Positions 1-9,741 of a stretch of DNA of 64,000 nucleotides are shown piece by piece. The stretch covers positions 124,001-188,000 of the forward strand of contig NZ_CABPSF010000004.1 in the NCBI RefSeq assembly GCF_902459685.1. Reading direction: 5' to 3'. The notes below the pieces were generated by a model. That model searched no databases. It was given only the letters and a program-made list of their open reading frames with translations, and was not told the DNA's origin. This stretch comes from Pandoraea iniqua (GTDB lineage Bacteria > Pseudomonadota > Gammaproteobacteria > Burkholderiales > Burkholderiaceae). The translations under genes and the position numbers were made by a program. Positions within the stretch are counted from its first letter, which is position 1; each line of letters opens with the position of its first letter.

Positions 1-1094
1 AAGAGGGAAACCGTGTTGTAGCCCCACGGGAACGAGTAGCTCAGACTCCCGCCTTTCGCGCCGAAACGATCGTCGCCGGTGGAAAGGTCGTGCTGTACCG
101 CGACGTCGAGCAGATCGTTCAGCCCCAACACGTTGTCGATGCCCAGCGCGAGTTGCCCTTGCAGTCGCCCCGTGTCCCGGGTACCGCTGTTGTCGACGGA
201 GGCGAGCAGACGCCACGCACGACGGCGCTGGGTATCGATGACCAGCACGCTGGTGCCCGGCAGTTCACCCGGCTCGATGCGAATGTCGGCGTCCTGACTC
301 GGCATGCGCTTGAGCTGTTCGAGGCCCTGCTCGAGCGCGGCGAGCGACAGGACGTCGCCCTCGCTCACGGGCAGCGCGGCACGCCATAAGGTGCGGGTAT
401 CCGGGTCGCTGAACCTGACGGCCGAGATCACTCCCGGGATTAGCCGCAGCGTCAGGCGACCACCCGTCAGATCTTGTTCGGGCACCACCACGCGTGTCGT
501 CAGCCAGCCGCGGGACAGCACGGCATCCGTGGCGAAGGTTGCGATCTGGGCGACCCCGGCAGCCCCTGCACACTGCGAGATGAACGGCGTCAGGGCGCTT
601 CGTAAGAAAGTGAATGACGCCGGGACGGGCGTGCCGTCTACGCTGGTGACGTCGATGTCGCGCAGCACCACACAGGGCGCTTCCGCCGGCAGCGTGGTCA
701 GTTGCGCGGCGTCAGGCGCTGGGGGTGTGTCGGGGGTGACAGGTGCGTCGGGCGACAGGCGGACATCGGGGGCGTCGCTACGTCGCTCGCGTTCTTCGGT
801 CTCACGCCGTTGCTGTTCGAGCCGCTGGTCTTGCACACCTTGTCGAGTCGCGTCGCGAAGGCCTCGAAGCTCGGGGAGGGCAACCGGTTGCATGGGTTGC
901 GCCACGACCGCTGCGCCCGCCGAGGCGGCAGCGTTCGCCGCAAGCGGGAGGGCGAGGACAAACGCTGCGGCAACGCGGGACAGGAAAGAATCAGGACGGT
1001 CAGGGAGTTTCACGAATGCATTGCCCGATGATGAGTTCGAAAAACGCAGCGCGCGACAAGACACCCGTCGGCCGGAGTCGTCGGTACGTGTCAT
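1..1094 (-). CDS. TpsB / ShlB-FhaC family two-partner secretion outer-membrane transporter (partial, 3' end outside window)
   Basis: Reading the minus strand leftwards from 1094 gives an open frame of about 364 codons that runs off the left edge. The ATG at 1094-1092 yields a protein beginning MTRTDDSGRRV; a GTG at 1013-1011 is an alternative start just before the hydrophobic segment FLSRVAAAFVLALPLAANA, which looks like a signal peptide. A Gln/Glu/Arg-rich linker follows, then a POTRA-type region (C-V-V-L-R-D-I-D-V-T through L-T-L-R-L-I-P-G) and the first barrel strands (SVDNSGTRDTGRLQGQ, LSYSFPWGYN). This order is that of ShlB/FhaC/HecB transporters (about 560-590 residues), which export a TpsA exoprotein through the outer membrane. 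The TpsA partner is not in the window and would lie to the left. No strong ribosome site is seen at either start. Confidence 0.82.
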   Translation of the reverse strand, partial: MTRTDDSGRRVSCRALRFSNSSSGNAFVKLPDRPDSFLSRVAAAFVLALPLAANAAASAGAAVVAQPMQPVALPELRGLRDATRQGVQDQRLEQQRRETEERERRSDAPDVRLSPDAPVTPDTPPAPDAAQLTTLPAEAPCVVLRDIDVTSVDGTPVPASFTFLRSALTPFISQCAGAAGVAQIATFATDAVLSRGWLTTRVVVPEQDLTGGRLTLRLIPGVISAVRFSDPDTRTLWRAALPVSEGDVLSLAALEQGLEQLKRMPSQDADIRIEPGELPGTSVLVIDTQRRRAWRLLASVDNSGTRDTGRLQGQLALGIDNVLGLNDLLDVAVQHDLSTGDDRFGAKGGSLSYSFPWGYNTVSL

Positions 1095-1550
1095 TTCGTG
1101 TGCGCACGCAGGTGCGGGAGGAGGGCGCAACAGTGAGCACGCCGGGCGTGCTACAGCCGGGGGGGCTTACACCTACGCGTTAGGCCGGGGTTTGCAGTGA
1201 GAACCACAGATGGCGAAACAGACATCGATTCTGTCAGTCTGGCGGTGACTTGTAATTGTAAAAATCGCTCAAATGACGAGAATCGGAATCGTCCGATACG
1301 GTGTTACGTGATATCCCAAGCCATTTTTGGCATTCATGCGCATGATTTCAGCATTCGGACATCGCTGATCAATCACCCGCCAATGCCTCATCAATCGCAC
1401 ATCGATACTTCGCGTTTTCCCCACCCCCGGCCTTGAAATCCGAGCTTGTAGCAGGGAATATTTTTCGCTAGTATTTTAGGCATAAACTATTTACGATTTA
1501 ACAAAGATCGACGTGAACGGTGCGTGGTCTGTGTTTTCCGGAGGGTGGAG
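1095..1550. other. Intergenic region between divergent tpsB and the aryl-CoA operon
   Basis: No gene is supported in these 456 bases. The left part is GC-rich and is the leader of the minus-strand tpsB gene. The right part (about 1200-1550) is AT-richer and carries the presumed promoter of the aryl-CoA operon. A short plus-strand frame (1197-1436) has no ribosome site or family resemblance and was not called. Confidence 0.6.
1446..1474 (+). promoter_or_regulatory. Candidate sigma70 promoter of the aryl-CoA operon
   Basis: TTGTAG at 1446-1451 and TAGTAT at 1469-1474 are separated by 17 bp, in an AT-rich patch ending about 75 bp before the first start codon. The hexamers are only moderate matches, so this is an inference. 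Confidence 0.35.
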
Positions 1551-3893
1551 ATGAATATCGTCTGTATCGGTGGCGGTCCTGCCGGCCTGTATTTCGGGTT
1601 GTTGATGAAGCTGCGCCAGCCGTCGCACCGTGTGGTGGTGGTCGAGCGCAATCGCCCGTACGACACCTTCGGCTGGGGCGTGGTGTTCTCTGATGCCACC
1701 ATGGATAACCTTCAGGTTGCCGATCCGGTGAGCGCCGCACAGATCAACGAGGCCTTCAATCACTGGGACGACATCGATATCCACTTCGAAGGCCGCACCA
1801 TCACGTCGGGCGGCCACGGCTTCATCGGCATCGGCCGCAAGAAGCTGCTCAATATCCTTCAGGCACGTTGCGAAGCGCTCGGCGTGGAACTCGTCTTCGA
1901 GACGGATGTTGCCGACGATCAGGAGATCGCCCGCCGTTATCAGGCCGATCTGGTGATCGCGTCCGACGGCCTGAACAGCCGCATTCGCACCCGTTACGCC
2001 GCCTCGTTCCGCCCCGACATCGACACGCGCAAGAATCGCTTCGTCTGGCTCGGCACGCATCAACGCTTCGACGCCTTCACCTTCGCTTTCGAGAAAACCG
2101 AGCACGGCTGGTTTCAGGCCCACGCCTACCAGTTCGATGCCGATACGTCGACGTTCATCGTCGAGACCCCCGAGGAAGTCTGGCGCGCCCACGGCATCGA
2201 TCAGATGAGCCAGGAAGAGGGCGTGAAGTTCTGCGAGCAACTGTTTGCCAAGTATCTCGGCGGCAACGAACTGCTGAGCAACGCCAAGCACCTGCGCGGC
2301 TCGGCGATCTGGATTCAGTTCCCGCGCGTGATCTGCGAGCGCTGGGTGCACTGGAACGACATGGACGGCAAGCGCGTGCCGGTAGTGCTGATGGGCGACG
2401 CCGCGCACACGGCACACTTCTCCATCGGCTCGGGCACCAAGCTCGCGCTCGAAGATTCCATTGCACTGGCCGACGGTCTGGGGACCGACGGCGTCGATGC
2501 GTTGCCGCGCGTCCTCAACGATTACGAGGCGGCGCGCAGCATCGAAGTGCTCAAGATTCAGAACGCCGCACGCAATTCCACGGAATGGTTCGAAACCGTC
2601 GATCGCTACGCCAATTTCTCGCCGGAACAATTCGCCTACTCGCTGCTGACCCGCTCGCAGCGCATCTCGCATGAGAATCTGCGCGTGCGCGACGCGGCTT
2701 ATGTCGAAGGGTTCGAAGACTGGCTTGCATCGCACGCCGGGGTGGAACGTGCTGCCGGTCAGCACGCGATTCCGCCGATGTTCACGCCGTTCAAGGCGCG
2801 TGGGCTCACGCTCAAGAATCGCATCGTGATGTCGCCGATGGCCATGTATTCAGCCGTTGACGGCGTGCCGGGCGACTTCCATCTGGTGCACCTTGGCAGC
2901 CGCGCACTGGGCGGCGCGGGCATGATCGTCGCCGAAATGACCTGCGTGTCGCCGGACGCGCGTATCACGCCGGGATGCCCGGGGCTGTGGAACGACACGC
3001 AACGCGACGCGTGGAAACGCATCGTCGACTTCGTGCACGCCGGTGGCGACGCGAAAATCGCCATGCAGATCGGCCACGCCGGGCGTAAGGGCTCGACACG
3101 TCTCGCTTGGGACGGCATCGACCAGCCGCTCGACGACGGCAACTGGCCGCTGATCTCCGCCTCGCCGCTGCCCTATATCGACGGCGTCTCGCAGACGCCG
3201 CGCGAGATGACGCGCGCCGACATGGACCGCGTGAAAGACGACTTCGTGCAAGCCACGCGCCGCGCCGCCGAGGCCGGTTTCGACTGGCTGGAATTGCACT
3301 GTGCGCACGGCTATCTGCTGTCGAGCTTTATCTCGCCGCTGACCAATCAGCGCAGCGATGAATATGGCGGCTCGCTGGAGAACCGCCTGCGCTATCCGCT
3401 CGAAGTGTTCCACGCCGTGCGTGCGGTATGGCCGGAGAACAAGCCGATGTCGGTGCGTATTTCCGCCAGCGACTGGGTCGAAGGCGGCATTACGCCGGAC
3501 GACGCGGTGCTCATCGCCCGTGCCTTCAAGGCCGCAGGTGCCGACCTCATCGATTGTTCGTCGGGGCAGGTGAGCAAGGAAGAAAAGCCGGTTTATGGCC
3601 GCATGTTCCAGACGCCGTTCGCCGATCGCGTGCGCAACGACGCCGGCATTCCGACGATTGCCGTGGGCGCCATCTTCGAGGCGGATCACGTGAACAGCAT
3701 CATCGCGTCGGGCCGTGCCGACCTGTGCGCACTGGCACGCCCGCATCTGGCCGACCCGTTCTGGACGCTGCACGAAGCCGCGAAGATCGGCTACAAGGAT
3801 CTCGCGTGGCCGGCGCAGTACTATGCCGGCAAACGTCAGTACGAAACCAATCTGGAACGTGCTGCCGCCTACGCACAACAGATCGGTAAATAA
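1551..3893 (+). CDS. Bifunctional aryl-CoA monooxygenase/reductase (2-aminobenzoyl-CoA monooxygenase/reductase or salicylyl-CoA 5-hydroxylase type)
   Basis: This 780-residue fusion has two flavin domains. Residues 1 to about 400 are a class A flavoprotein monooxygenase with the FAD dinucleotide fold GGGPAG at 6-11 and the second FAD motif around VVLMGDAAH. Residues from about 408 onward are an old-yellow-enzyme domain, with NRIVMSPM, the [14 protein letters not shown] segment and [11 protein letters not shown]. This architecture matches the Azoarcus evansii 2-aminobenzoyl-CoA monooxygenase/reductase, which hydroxylates and then reduces the ring of an aryl-CoA thioester; databases often call such proteins salicylyl-CoA 5-hydroxylase. 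The start at 1551 follows GGAGGGTGGAG; an upstream in-frame start at 1524 is less likely. First gene of a seven-gene operon with ligase and beta-oxidation-like genes. The exact substrate (anthranilate, salicylate or another ortho-substituted benzoate) cannot be read from sequence. Confidence 0.85.
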   Translation: MNIVCIGGGPAGLYFGLLMKLRQPSHRVVVVERNRPYDTFGWGVVFSDATMDNLQVADPVSAAQINEAFNHWDDIDIHFEGRTITSGGHGFIGIGRKKLLNILQARCEALGVELVFETDVADDQEIARRYQADLVIASDGLNSRIRTRYAASFRPDIDTRKNRFVWLGTHQRFDAFTFAFEKTEHGWFQAHAYQFDADTSTFIVETPEEVWRAHGIDQMSQEEGVKFCEQLFAKYLGGNELLSNAKHLRGSAIWIQFPRVICERWVHWNDMDGKRVPVVLMGDAAHTAHFSIGSGTKLALEDSIALADGLGTDGVDALPRVLNDYEAARSIEVLKIQNAARNSTEWFETVDRYANFSPEQFAYSLLTRSQRISHENLRVRDAAYVEGFEDWLASHAGVERAAGQHAIPPMFTPFKARGLTLKNRIVMSPMAMYSAVDGVPGDFHLVHLGSRALGGAGMIVAEMTCVSPDARITPGCPGLWNDTQRDAWKRIVDFVHAGGDAKIAMQIGHAGRKGSTRLAWDGIDQPLDDGNWPLISASPLPYIDGVSQTPREMTRADMDRVKDDFVQATRRAAEAGFDWLELHCAHGYLLSSFISPLTNQRSDEYGGSLENRLRYPLEVFHAVRAVWPENKPMSVRISASDWVEGGITPDDAVLIARAFKAAGADLIDCSSGQVSKEEKPVYGRMFQTPFADRVRNDAGIPTIAVGAIFEADHVNSIIASGRADLCALARPHLADPFWTLHEAAKIGYKDLAWPAQYYAGKRQYETNLERAAAYAQQIGK

Positions 3894-3902
3894 GGACGCG
3901 TG

Positions 3903-4736
3903 ATGACGCAACAGACGACGCCGGCTAATTCCGCTAATGCCGCCACTGCCGAGGTACCCACTTCGCTGAAAGGCGTGCACGCCCTCGTAACGGGCGGGGC
4001 GCGCGGCATTGGCGAAGCGGTGGCGCGCTCGCTGCTCGTGCAGGGGGCCCGCGTGACGCTGCTCGGACGCAGCGAGGCTGCGCTTCAGGCGGGCGTGAAA
4101 ACGCTGGCCTCCCACGGTGAGGTGGATTGGGTGAGCGCCGATATCGCCGACGCCGCCGCTGTCGAAGCCGCTTTCGCGCGCGCCGCGGAGCGCTTCGGCC
4201 CGGTACAGGTGTTGGTGAATAACGCAGGGCAGGCGGTGAGCGCACCGTTCGGCAAGACCGACAGCGTGCTCTGGCAGCAGATGATCGGTGTGAATTTGAC
4301 CGGTACGTTCCACTGCATTCAGGCGGCGTTGCCCGCGATGGTGGCCAGCGGTTGGGGCCGCATCGTCAATGTGGCGAGCACGGCCGGGCTGGTCGGCTAT
4401 CCGTACGTCACCGCTTATTGCGCAGCGAAGCATGGGGTGATCGGCCTCACGCGCGCACTGGCGCTCGAAGTCGCCAAGAAAGGCGTGACGGTCAATGCCG
4501 TCTGCCCGGGCTACACCGAGACCGACATTCTGCGCGACACGATTGCCAACATCGTCGCCAAAACGGGCCGCAGCGAAGCAGAGGCGCGCGCCGAGCTGGC
4601 TAAACACAATCCCCAAGGACGTCTGGTGCAACCGGATGAAGTCGCCGACACGGTGCTGTGGCTGTGTCAGCCCGGCGCGGCTGCGCTCACCGGCCAATCG
4701 GTCGCGGTCGCGGGTGGCGAAGTCCTGACAGGCTGA
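3903..4736 (+). CDS. SDR-family 3-hydroxyacyl-CoA dehydrogenase-like oxidoreductase
   Basis: A classical short-chain dehydrogenase of 277 residues. The cofactor motif TGGARGIG lies near residue 31, NNAG near 107, and the catalytic Ser with YCAAK in the segment [19 protein letters not shown]. It probably oxidises a hydroxyacyl-CoA or cyclic alcohol intermediate made after ring reduction by the upstream fusion protein; substrate is inferred from context only. ATG at 3903 sits 7 bases after AAGGA and 9 bases after the preceding stop, so the two genes are co-transcribed. A GTG at 3900 would add one residue. Confidence 0.85.
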   Translation: MTQQTTPANSANAATAEVPTSLKGVHALVTGGARGIGEAVARSLLVQGARVTLLGRSEAALQAGVKTLASHGEVDWVSADIADAAAVEAAFARAAERFGPVQVLVNNAGQAVSAPFGKTDSVLWQQMIGVNLTGTFHCIQAALPAMVASGWGRIVNVASTAGLVGYPYVTAYCAAKHGVIGLTRALALEVAKKGVTVNAVCPGYTETDILRDTIANIVAKTGRSEAEARAELAKHNPQGRLVQPDEVADTVLWLCQPGAAALTGQSVAVAGGEVLTG

Positions 4737-4800
4737 TAACAATCGAATGGCGTCGGATGGCCCGGGCACGGTGCCGATGACAGCCAAGGAGGCAAAGGTA

Positions 4801-5664
4801 ATGAGTGACGTGAAACTGACCATGGCGCACCACAAGCGCCCGTTCGCGAACTTCGAGGCCAAGCATTTTCTGTGGTCGGTGTCGAACGACGCGCAAGGGC
4901 GTCCGAGCATCGGCACGATCACGCTGAACCGGCCCGACAAGAAGAACCCGCTCACGTTCGACTCGTACGCCGAGCTGCGCGATCTGTTCCGTGGTCTGGT
5001 CTACGCGACGGACATTAAGACGGTCGTCGTGACGGGCGCGGGCGGCAACTACTGCTCGGGCGGCGATGTGCACGAAATCATCGGCCCGCTCACGCAGATG
5101 CGCATGCCGGAACTGCTCGACTTCACGCGCATGACGGGCGATCTCGTCAAGGCGATGCGTGCGTGTCCGCAACCGATCATCAGCGCAATCGACGGCATTT
5201 GCGCCGGTGCGGGCGCGATGATGGCGTTGGCTTCGGACATGCGTTTTGGCACGCCGCAGACGAAGACGGCATTCCTCTTTGTGCGTGTGGGGCTGGCCGG
5301 TGCCGATATGGGCGCCTGCACGCTGTTGCCGCGCATGATCGGTCAGGGCCGCGCATCGGAACTGCTGTACACCGGTCGCGTGATGACGGCGGAGGAGGGG
5401 CTGCAATGGGGCTTCTTCAACGCGTTGCACGATGGCGGCGCGGTGCTCTCGGCAGCGCAAACGCTGGCCGACCAGATCGCCTGCGGCCCGACGTTCGCAC
5501 ACGGCGTGACCAAGAAGCTGCTGCATCAGGAGTGGAACATGGGCGTGGACGAGGCCATCGAGGCCGAAGCCGAAGCGCAGGCCATCTGCATGCAGACGCA
5601 GGACTTCCGCCGCGCTTACGACGCTTTCGTCGCGAAGCAGAAGCCGGTATTCAAGGGCGACTGA
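4801..5664 (+). CDS. Enoyl-CoA hydratase/isomerase (crotonase) family protein
   Basis: A crotonase-fold protein of 287 residues. The oxyanion-hole regions are [15 protein letters not shown] and [20 protein letters not shown]. In the pathway it would hydrate or hydrolytically open an alicyclic enoyl-CoA. The start at 4801 is chosen because AAGGAGG at 4786-4792 lies 8 bases upstream; the frame is open back to 4747, but that ATG has no ribosome site. It lies 64 bases after the SDR gene and 13 before the acyl-CoA dehydrogenase. Confidence 0.85.
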   Translation: MSDVKLTMAHHKRPFANFEAKHFLWSVSNDAQGRPSIGTITLNRPDKKNPLTFDSYAELRDLFRGLVYATDIKTVVVTGAGGNYCSGGDVHEIIGPLTQMRMPELLDFTRMTGDLVKAMRACPQPIISAIDGICAGAGAMMALASDMRFGTPQTKTAFLFVRVGLAGADMGACTLLPRMIGQGRASELLYTGRVMTAEEGLQWGFFNALHDGGAVLSAAQTLADQIACGPTFAHGVTKKLLHQEWNMGVDEAIEAEAEAQAICMQTQDFRRAYDAFVAKQKPVFKGD

Positions 5665-5677
5665 GGCGAGCGAAACG

Positions 5678-6886
5678 ATGAGCCAGAACACGACGCACAA
5701 CGTGCACGCCAGCACCCCGCAGAACGCCCGCAATGGCGACTTCCTCGCGTGGCCGTTCTTTGACGATGCGCATCGCCAGCTCGGCACGCGACTCGACGCG
5801 TGGTGCACGCAAGAGCTGCATGTCGATCATCACGCCGACACCGATGCGACCTGCGTGTCGCTGGTGCGCCAGTTGGGTCGCGCGGGTTGGCTGAAGTACT
5901 GCGTGCCGGCCAGCCACGGCGGCGCGCTCGACAAACTGGATTCGCGCGCGCTGTGCGTGCTGCGCGAGACGCTGGCCCGTCACGATGGGCTGGCCGACTT
6001 CGCCTTCGCGATGCAAGGGCTGGGCAGTGGCGCCATCACGCTCGCTGGCAGCGACGATCTGAAACAGCGCTATCTGCCGCGTGTCGCGGCGGGTGAGGCG
6101 ATCGCGGCATTCGCCCTGTCGGAACCCGAGGCCGGCTCGGACGTCGCCGCTATGGCTTGTACGGCGACACTCGACGGCGATCACTACGTGCTCGACGGCG
6201 AGAAGACGTGGATCTCGAACGGCGGCATCGCGGATTTCTATTGCGTGTTCGTGCGTACTGGGGAAGCGCCGGGCGCGCGTGGCATCAGCGCCTTTGTGGT
6301 CGACGCGGACACGCCGGGGCTGACGATTGCTGAGCGCATCGACGTGAGCGCGCCGCATCCGCTCGCGCGGCTCAAGTTCGACAACTGCCGGGTGGCGGCG
6401 TCGCAACGACTGGGAGAGGCGGGGCAGGGCTTCAAGGTCGCGATGATGACGCTCGACATTTTCCGCGCATCGGTGGCAGCGGCGGCGCTGGGTTTCGCGC
6501 GCCGAGCACTGGACGAAGGGCTGGCTCGTGCCAAGTCGCGTCAGATGTTCGGTCAGACGCTTGCCGACTTTCAACTGACGCAGGCAGCGCTGGGTGACAT
6601 GGCGACGTCCGTGGACGCGGCGGCGCTGCTGACGTACCGCGCGGCATGGCAGCGCGATGTGCTGGAGCAGCGCACCACGCGCGAGGCCGCGATGGCGAAG
6701 ATGTATGCGACGGAATCGGCACAGCAGGTGATCGACCGGGCGCTGCAAATGTTTGGTGGTGCCGGGGTGGTGTCGGGCGCCATCGTGGAACGGCTCTATC
6801 GCGAAATTCGCTCGCTGCGAATTTACGAAGGGGCTACGGAAGTGCAAAAACTGATCATCGCGCGCGAACTGCTCAAAGACGGCTGA
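5678..6886 (+). CDS. Acyl-CoA dehydrogenase family protein
   Basis: A 402-residue flavoprotein with the usual three acyl-CoA dehydrogenase domains. Recognisable segments are [26 protein letters not shown] and the C-terminal [10 protein letters not shown], whose Glu corresponds to the catalytic base of medium-chain-type enzymes. It would introduce or remove unsaturation in an alicyclic or dicarboxylic CoA ester in this pathway. The start at 5678 follows GAGGCGAG by a few bases and lies 13 bases after the hydratase stop. In these pathways such an enzyme normally passes electrons to ETF, which is not encoded here. Confidence 0.87.
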   Translation: MSQNTTHNVHASTPQNARNGDFLAWPFFDDAHRQLGTRLDAWCTQELHVDHHADTDATCVSLVRQLGRAGWLKYCVPASHGGALDKLDSRALCVLRETLARHDGLADFAFAMQGLGSGAITLAGSDDLKQRYLPRVAAGEAIAAFALSEPEAGSDVAAMACTATLDGDHYVLDGEKTWISNGGIADFYCVFVRTGEAPGARGISAFVVDADTPGLTIAERIDVSAPHPLARLKFDNCRVAASQRLGEAGQGFKVAMMTLDIFRASVAAAALGFARRALDEGLARAKSRQMFGQTLADFQLTQAALGDMATSVDAAALLTYRAAWQRDVLEQRTTREAAMAKMYATESAQQVIDRALQMFGGAGVVSGAIVERLYREIRSLRIYEGATEVQKLIIARELLKDG

Positions 6887-6968
6887 ACGCTGAAGACCGA
6901 ACGTTGACCGCCGGCCGCGGGCCGGGCTCATGCTGCATTGCTGGATTACCGGGGGCAAGGAGAAGCAC

Positions 6969-8612
6969 ATGGAACGATCTGGACATCTCGACACTTTCGC
7001 GCGCGACAATCTGCCGCCCGCAGATCAGTGGCCCGAGTTTCTGCTCGACAATCCCGACGTGGCGTATTCGGCGCGTATCAATTGCGCAGCGGAATTGCTC
7101 GATCGCACGATTGCGCAAGGGCGCGGCGATGCCCCGGCGATTTACTCGGTGGAGAACGGCCAGCCGACGACCACGTCGTATCGCGGCCTGCGCGAGATGG
7201 TCGACCGGATTGCTCATGTGTTGCGCAACGACATGGCACTGGTGCCGGGGAATCGCGTGTTGTTGCGCGGCCCGAACAATCTGTTCATGGCGGCGGCATG
7301 GCTCGCGGTGATCAAGGCGGGTCTGGTCGGTGTGCCGACGATGCCGCTGTTGCGCGCGAAGGAACTCAAGCAAATCATCGACAAGGCGGAAGTCAGCGCC
7401 GCGCTGTGCGACGGCCGTCTGAAGGACGAGCTGGAATTCAATCGCCAGACGGGGCACGATTATTTCTGTCCAGCGCTGACGCAGGTGGTGTACTTCCACG
7501 ATGCAGGTGAGCACTCACTGGAGGCCCGCATGGCACGTCAGCCGGCGAGCTTCGAGGCGTGCGACACGGCGGTGGATGACGTCTGTCTGATTGCGTTCAC
7601 GAGCGGCACGACGGGGCAGCCGAAGGGCACGATGCACTTTCATCGCGACGTGCTCGCGATGTGTGATCTGTTCCCGCGCCACGTGCTGAAGCCGGGCCCG
7701 GACGATATCTTCTGCGGCACTCCCCCGTTAGCGTTCACTTTCGGTACAGGCGGCTTGCTCACGTTCCCGTTGCGTGTGGGGGCGGCGACGGTGCTGCTCG
7801 AAAAACTCACGCCGGACTCGCTGTTGCAAGCGATTCAGGACTATCGCGCGACGATCTGCTTCACGGCGCCGACGTTTTACCGTCAGATGGCGGGTTTGGT
7901 GGGTAAGTACACGCTAACGAGTCTGAAGAAGACGGTCTCGGCGGGCGAAGCGTTGCCGGATGCGACGCGCCAGCTGTGGAAGCAGGCGTCGGGCATCGAG
8001 ATGATCGACGGGATCGGCGGCACGGAGATGATCCACATCTTCATTTCGGCCGCGAACGGCGACGTGGTGCCGGGCGCCATCGGCAAGCCGGTGCCGGGCT
8101 ACATCGCGATGATCGTTGACGAGAACATGCAGCCGCTGCCCCCGGGCAAGGTGGGCAAGCTCGCGGTGAAGGGCCCGACAGGGTGCCGTTATCTCGCGGA
8201 TTCTCGCCAGAAGAACTATGTGAAGCAAGGCTGGAATCTGCCGGGCGACACGTTCATGTGCGACGAAGCGGGCAATTACTACTATCAGGCGCGCTCGGAC
8301 GACATGATCGTCTCGGCGGGCTATAACATCGCAGGCCCGGAAGTGGAGTCGGCACTGTTGCAGCACCCCGCGGTCGCAGAGTGCGGCGTGGTGGGGGCGA
8401 ACGACGACGCGCGCGGTCAGATCGTGAAGGCGTATGTGGTACTCAAGCCGGGGCAACCGAGCGACGAGGCCATGGTGAAGGCGCTTCAGGAGTATGTGAA
8501 GGCTAACATCGCGCCTTATAAATATCCGCGTGCCATTGAATTCGTGGACGCGCTGCCACGCACGGAAACGGGTAAATTGCAGCGCTTCAAGTTGCGGCAG
8601 ATGGCGCAGTAA
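6969..8612 (+). CDS. Benzoate-CoA ligase family AMP-forming ligase (probable 2-aminobenzoate-CoA ligase)
   Basis: A 547-residue ANL-superfamily ligase with the AMP-binding P-loop TSGTTGQPKG at about 211-220, a DGIGGTEM adenylation segment, and the C-terminal hinge/lysine region ending RTETGKLQRFKLR. It resembles benzoate- and 2-aminobenzoate-CoA ligases, and would start the pathway by making the aryl-CoA thioester from an aromatic acid, ATP and CoA. ATG 6969 is preceded by AAGGAG; an upstream ATG at 6930 lacks one. The 82-base gap from the dehydrogenase is the longest within the operon and could hold extra regulation. Substrate preference is inferred from the adjacent monooxygenase/reductase. 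Confidence 0.87.
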   Translation: MERSGHLDTFARDNLPPADQWPEFLLDNPDVAYSARINCAAELLDRTIAQGRGDAPAIYSVENGQPTTTSYRGLREMVDRIAHVLRNDMALVPGNRVLLRGPNNLFMAAAWLAVIKAGLVGVPTMPLLRAKELKQIIDKAEVSAALCDGRLKDELEFNRQTGHDYFCPALTQVVYFHDAGEHSLEARMARQPASFEACDTAVDDVCLIAFTSGTTGQPKGTMHFHRDVLAMCDLFPRHVLKPGPDDIFCGTPPLAFTFGTGGLLTFPLRVGAATVLLEKLTPDSLLQAIQDYRATICFTAPTFYRQMAGLVGKYTLTSLKKTVSAGEALPDATRQLWKQASGIEMIDGIGGTEMIHIFISAANGDVVPGAIGKPVPGYIAMIVDENMQPLPPGKVGKLAVKGPTGCRYLADSRQKNYVKQGWNLPGDTFMCDEAGNYYYQARSDDMIVSAGYNIAGPEVESALLQHPAVAECGVVGANDDARGQIVKAYVVLKPGQPSDEAMVKALQEYVKANIAPYKYPRAIEFVDALPRTETGKLQRFKLRQMAQ

Positions 8613-8626
8613 GGGAGGAGTGAATT

Positions 8627-9097
8627 ATGTCGGGGACTGACGTGGCCGCGCATGCATTCGTGAAGCCGCTGCTGGTGCGCTTCAAGCATTGCGATCCGGC
8701 AGGTATCGTGTTTTACCCGCGCTACTTCGAAATGATCAACGATCTGGTCGAAGACTGGTGCGCCGAAGGACTGGGGTTGTCGTTCGGCGAAATGCACCTG
8801 CGCGACGGACTGGGCGTACCGACGGCGAATGTCGAATGCCGGTTCAGTGCACCGAGTTTTTTAGGCGATACGCTGTCGCGTTCGCTGGAAGTGACGCGTC
8901 TCGGACGCTCGTCGATGACGCTGCGCATCCGCTTCGCAGGCGCAAACGACGAGACGCGTTTGCAAGCCACGCTGGTGTTGGTCTGGGTCGCGAAAGGCGA
9001 GGGCGGCAAGCCCGCACCCATCGCCGTACCCCCGGCCCAGCGCGCGGCAATTGTGCGCTTTGCCGCACCCGATTCTGTAATTGAAGGAGTGACCTGA
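8627..9097 (+). CDS. 4-hydroxybenzoyl-CoA thioesterase-like hot-dog thioesterase
   Basis: A 156-residue single hot-dog-fold protein. The segment HCDPAGIVFYPRYFE near residues 20-35 is the helix motif of 4-hydroxybenzoyl-CoA thioesterases, with its Asp as the catalytic residue. It may release CoA from dead-end aryl-CoA or pathway intermediates. A strong GGGAGGAG precedes ATG 8627, 14 bases after the ligase stop. Its own stop overlaps the start codon of the next gene by one base, so translation is probably coupled. Confidence 0.85.
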   Translation: MSGTDVAAHAFVKPLLVRFKHCDPAGIVFYPRYFEMINDLVEDWCAEGLGLSFGEMHLRDGLGVPTANVECRFSAPSFLGDTLSRSLEVTRLGRSSMTLRIRFAGANDETRLQATLVLVWVAKGEGGKPAPIAVPPAQRAAIVRFAAPDSVIEGVT

Positions 9098-9507
9098 TGC
9101 TGCAAGTTCTGCAACCGCCCGAGTGGGCGAAACCGCGCGGCTACGCGAACGGCATGGCGTTCGAGATGTCGGTAGGCAGCCGCATCGTGTTTGTCGGCGG
9201 TCAGATCGGCTGGAATGCGCAGCAACGCTTCGAGACGGACGATTTCGCACTGCAAGTGCGTCAGACGCTGGAAAACATCGTGGCGATTCTGGCGGAAGGT
9301 AACGCGAAGCCGGAACATATCGTGCGCATGACTTGGTACGTGAAGAATAAAGCGGAGTATGTGGCGAACTATCCGGCGATCGGCGAGCACTATCGCGCGG
9401 TCATCGGGCGCCATTTTCCGGCAATGACGGCGGTGGAAGTGGCCGATTTGGTGGAGGACGAAGCTAAGGTGGAAATCGAAGTGACGGCGGTCGTTCCGGT
9501 GGCCTGA
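9097..9507 (+). CDS. RidA (YjgF/YER057c/UK114) family protein
   Basis: A 136-residue RidA-fold protein. Family members hydrolyse reactive enamine or imine intermediates to ketones and ammonia. The start at 9097 overlaps the thioesterase stop (TGATG). RidA as last gene of an aryl-CoA operon makes sense if the substrate is 2-aminobenzoyl-CoA: monooxygenation and reduction would leave an enamine whose amino group must be lost as ammonia. That role is an inference. The segment VAILAEGNAKPEHIVRMTWY and the C-terminal AMTAVEVADLVEDEAKVEIE are typical of the fold. Confidence 0.85.
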   Translation: MLQVLQPPEWAKPRGYANGMAFEMSVGSRIVFVGGQIGWNAQQRFETDDFALQVRQTLENIVAILAEGNAKPEHIVRMTWYVKNKAEYVANYPAIGEHYRAVIGRHFPAMTAVEVADLVEDEAKVEIEVTAVVPVA

Positions 9508-9522
9508 TTTTTTTCGCTAGTG

Positions 9523-9615
9523 GGGAAGGGGCCGAGAACCTCCCCGCTGGACAGACCGAAGCCCCTTCCCGCTGCTCAGACAAGTTCAACTCGCCTCGGG
9601 AAGGGGCTCCGGTCT
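9523..9615 (+). repeat. Interleaved direct and inverted repeats forming a 19-bp stem after ridA
   Basis: GGGAAGGGGC occurs at 9523-9532 and 9598-9607, and its reverse complement lies between them at 9561-9570. The middle copy can pair with either neighbour. The downstream option is the longer one, a 19-bp stem (9553-9571 with 9597-9615) with one mismatch. No U-run follows, so it is not a classical terminator. Confidence 0.6.
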
Positions 9616-9690
9616 ATCCTCACCCACCTCGCTGGTCCCTCCAGCGACACCGCCCCCTCCGCTTCCTGCTCCCGCCTCCCGCCAAACAAA

Positions 9691-9720
9691 AACGCCAGAC
9701 ATCGTCTGGCGTTCTTATTT
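9691..9720. terminator. Bidirectional intrinsic terminator between ridA and allA
   Basis: A perfect 10-bp stem AACGCCAGAC/GTCTGGCGTT (9691-9700 with 9704-9713) encloses ATC. T-rich sequence follows on the plus strand (TCTTATTT), and A-rich sequence precedes it so the minus strand also reads into a T-run. It would end both convergent operons. Confidence 0.85.
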
Positions 9721-9741
9721 GATTCCCTGTCCGGCCGCCTG

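Noticed and set aside
304-1200. A 298-codon plus-strand frame
   Set aside because: Low-complexity Ser/Arg-rich product; the minus strand encodes a recognisable TpsB protein over the same bases.
1197-1436. A 79-codon plus-strand frame upstream of the aryl-CoA operon
   Set aside because: Atypical composition for a coding region here, no ribosome site, overlaps the presumed control region.
2850-4955. A 701-codon minus-strand frame opposite the monooxygenase fusion and SDR
   Set aside because: Same GC-bias shadow; the plus-strand genes carry clear motifs and ribosome sites.
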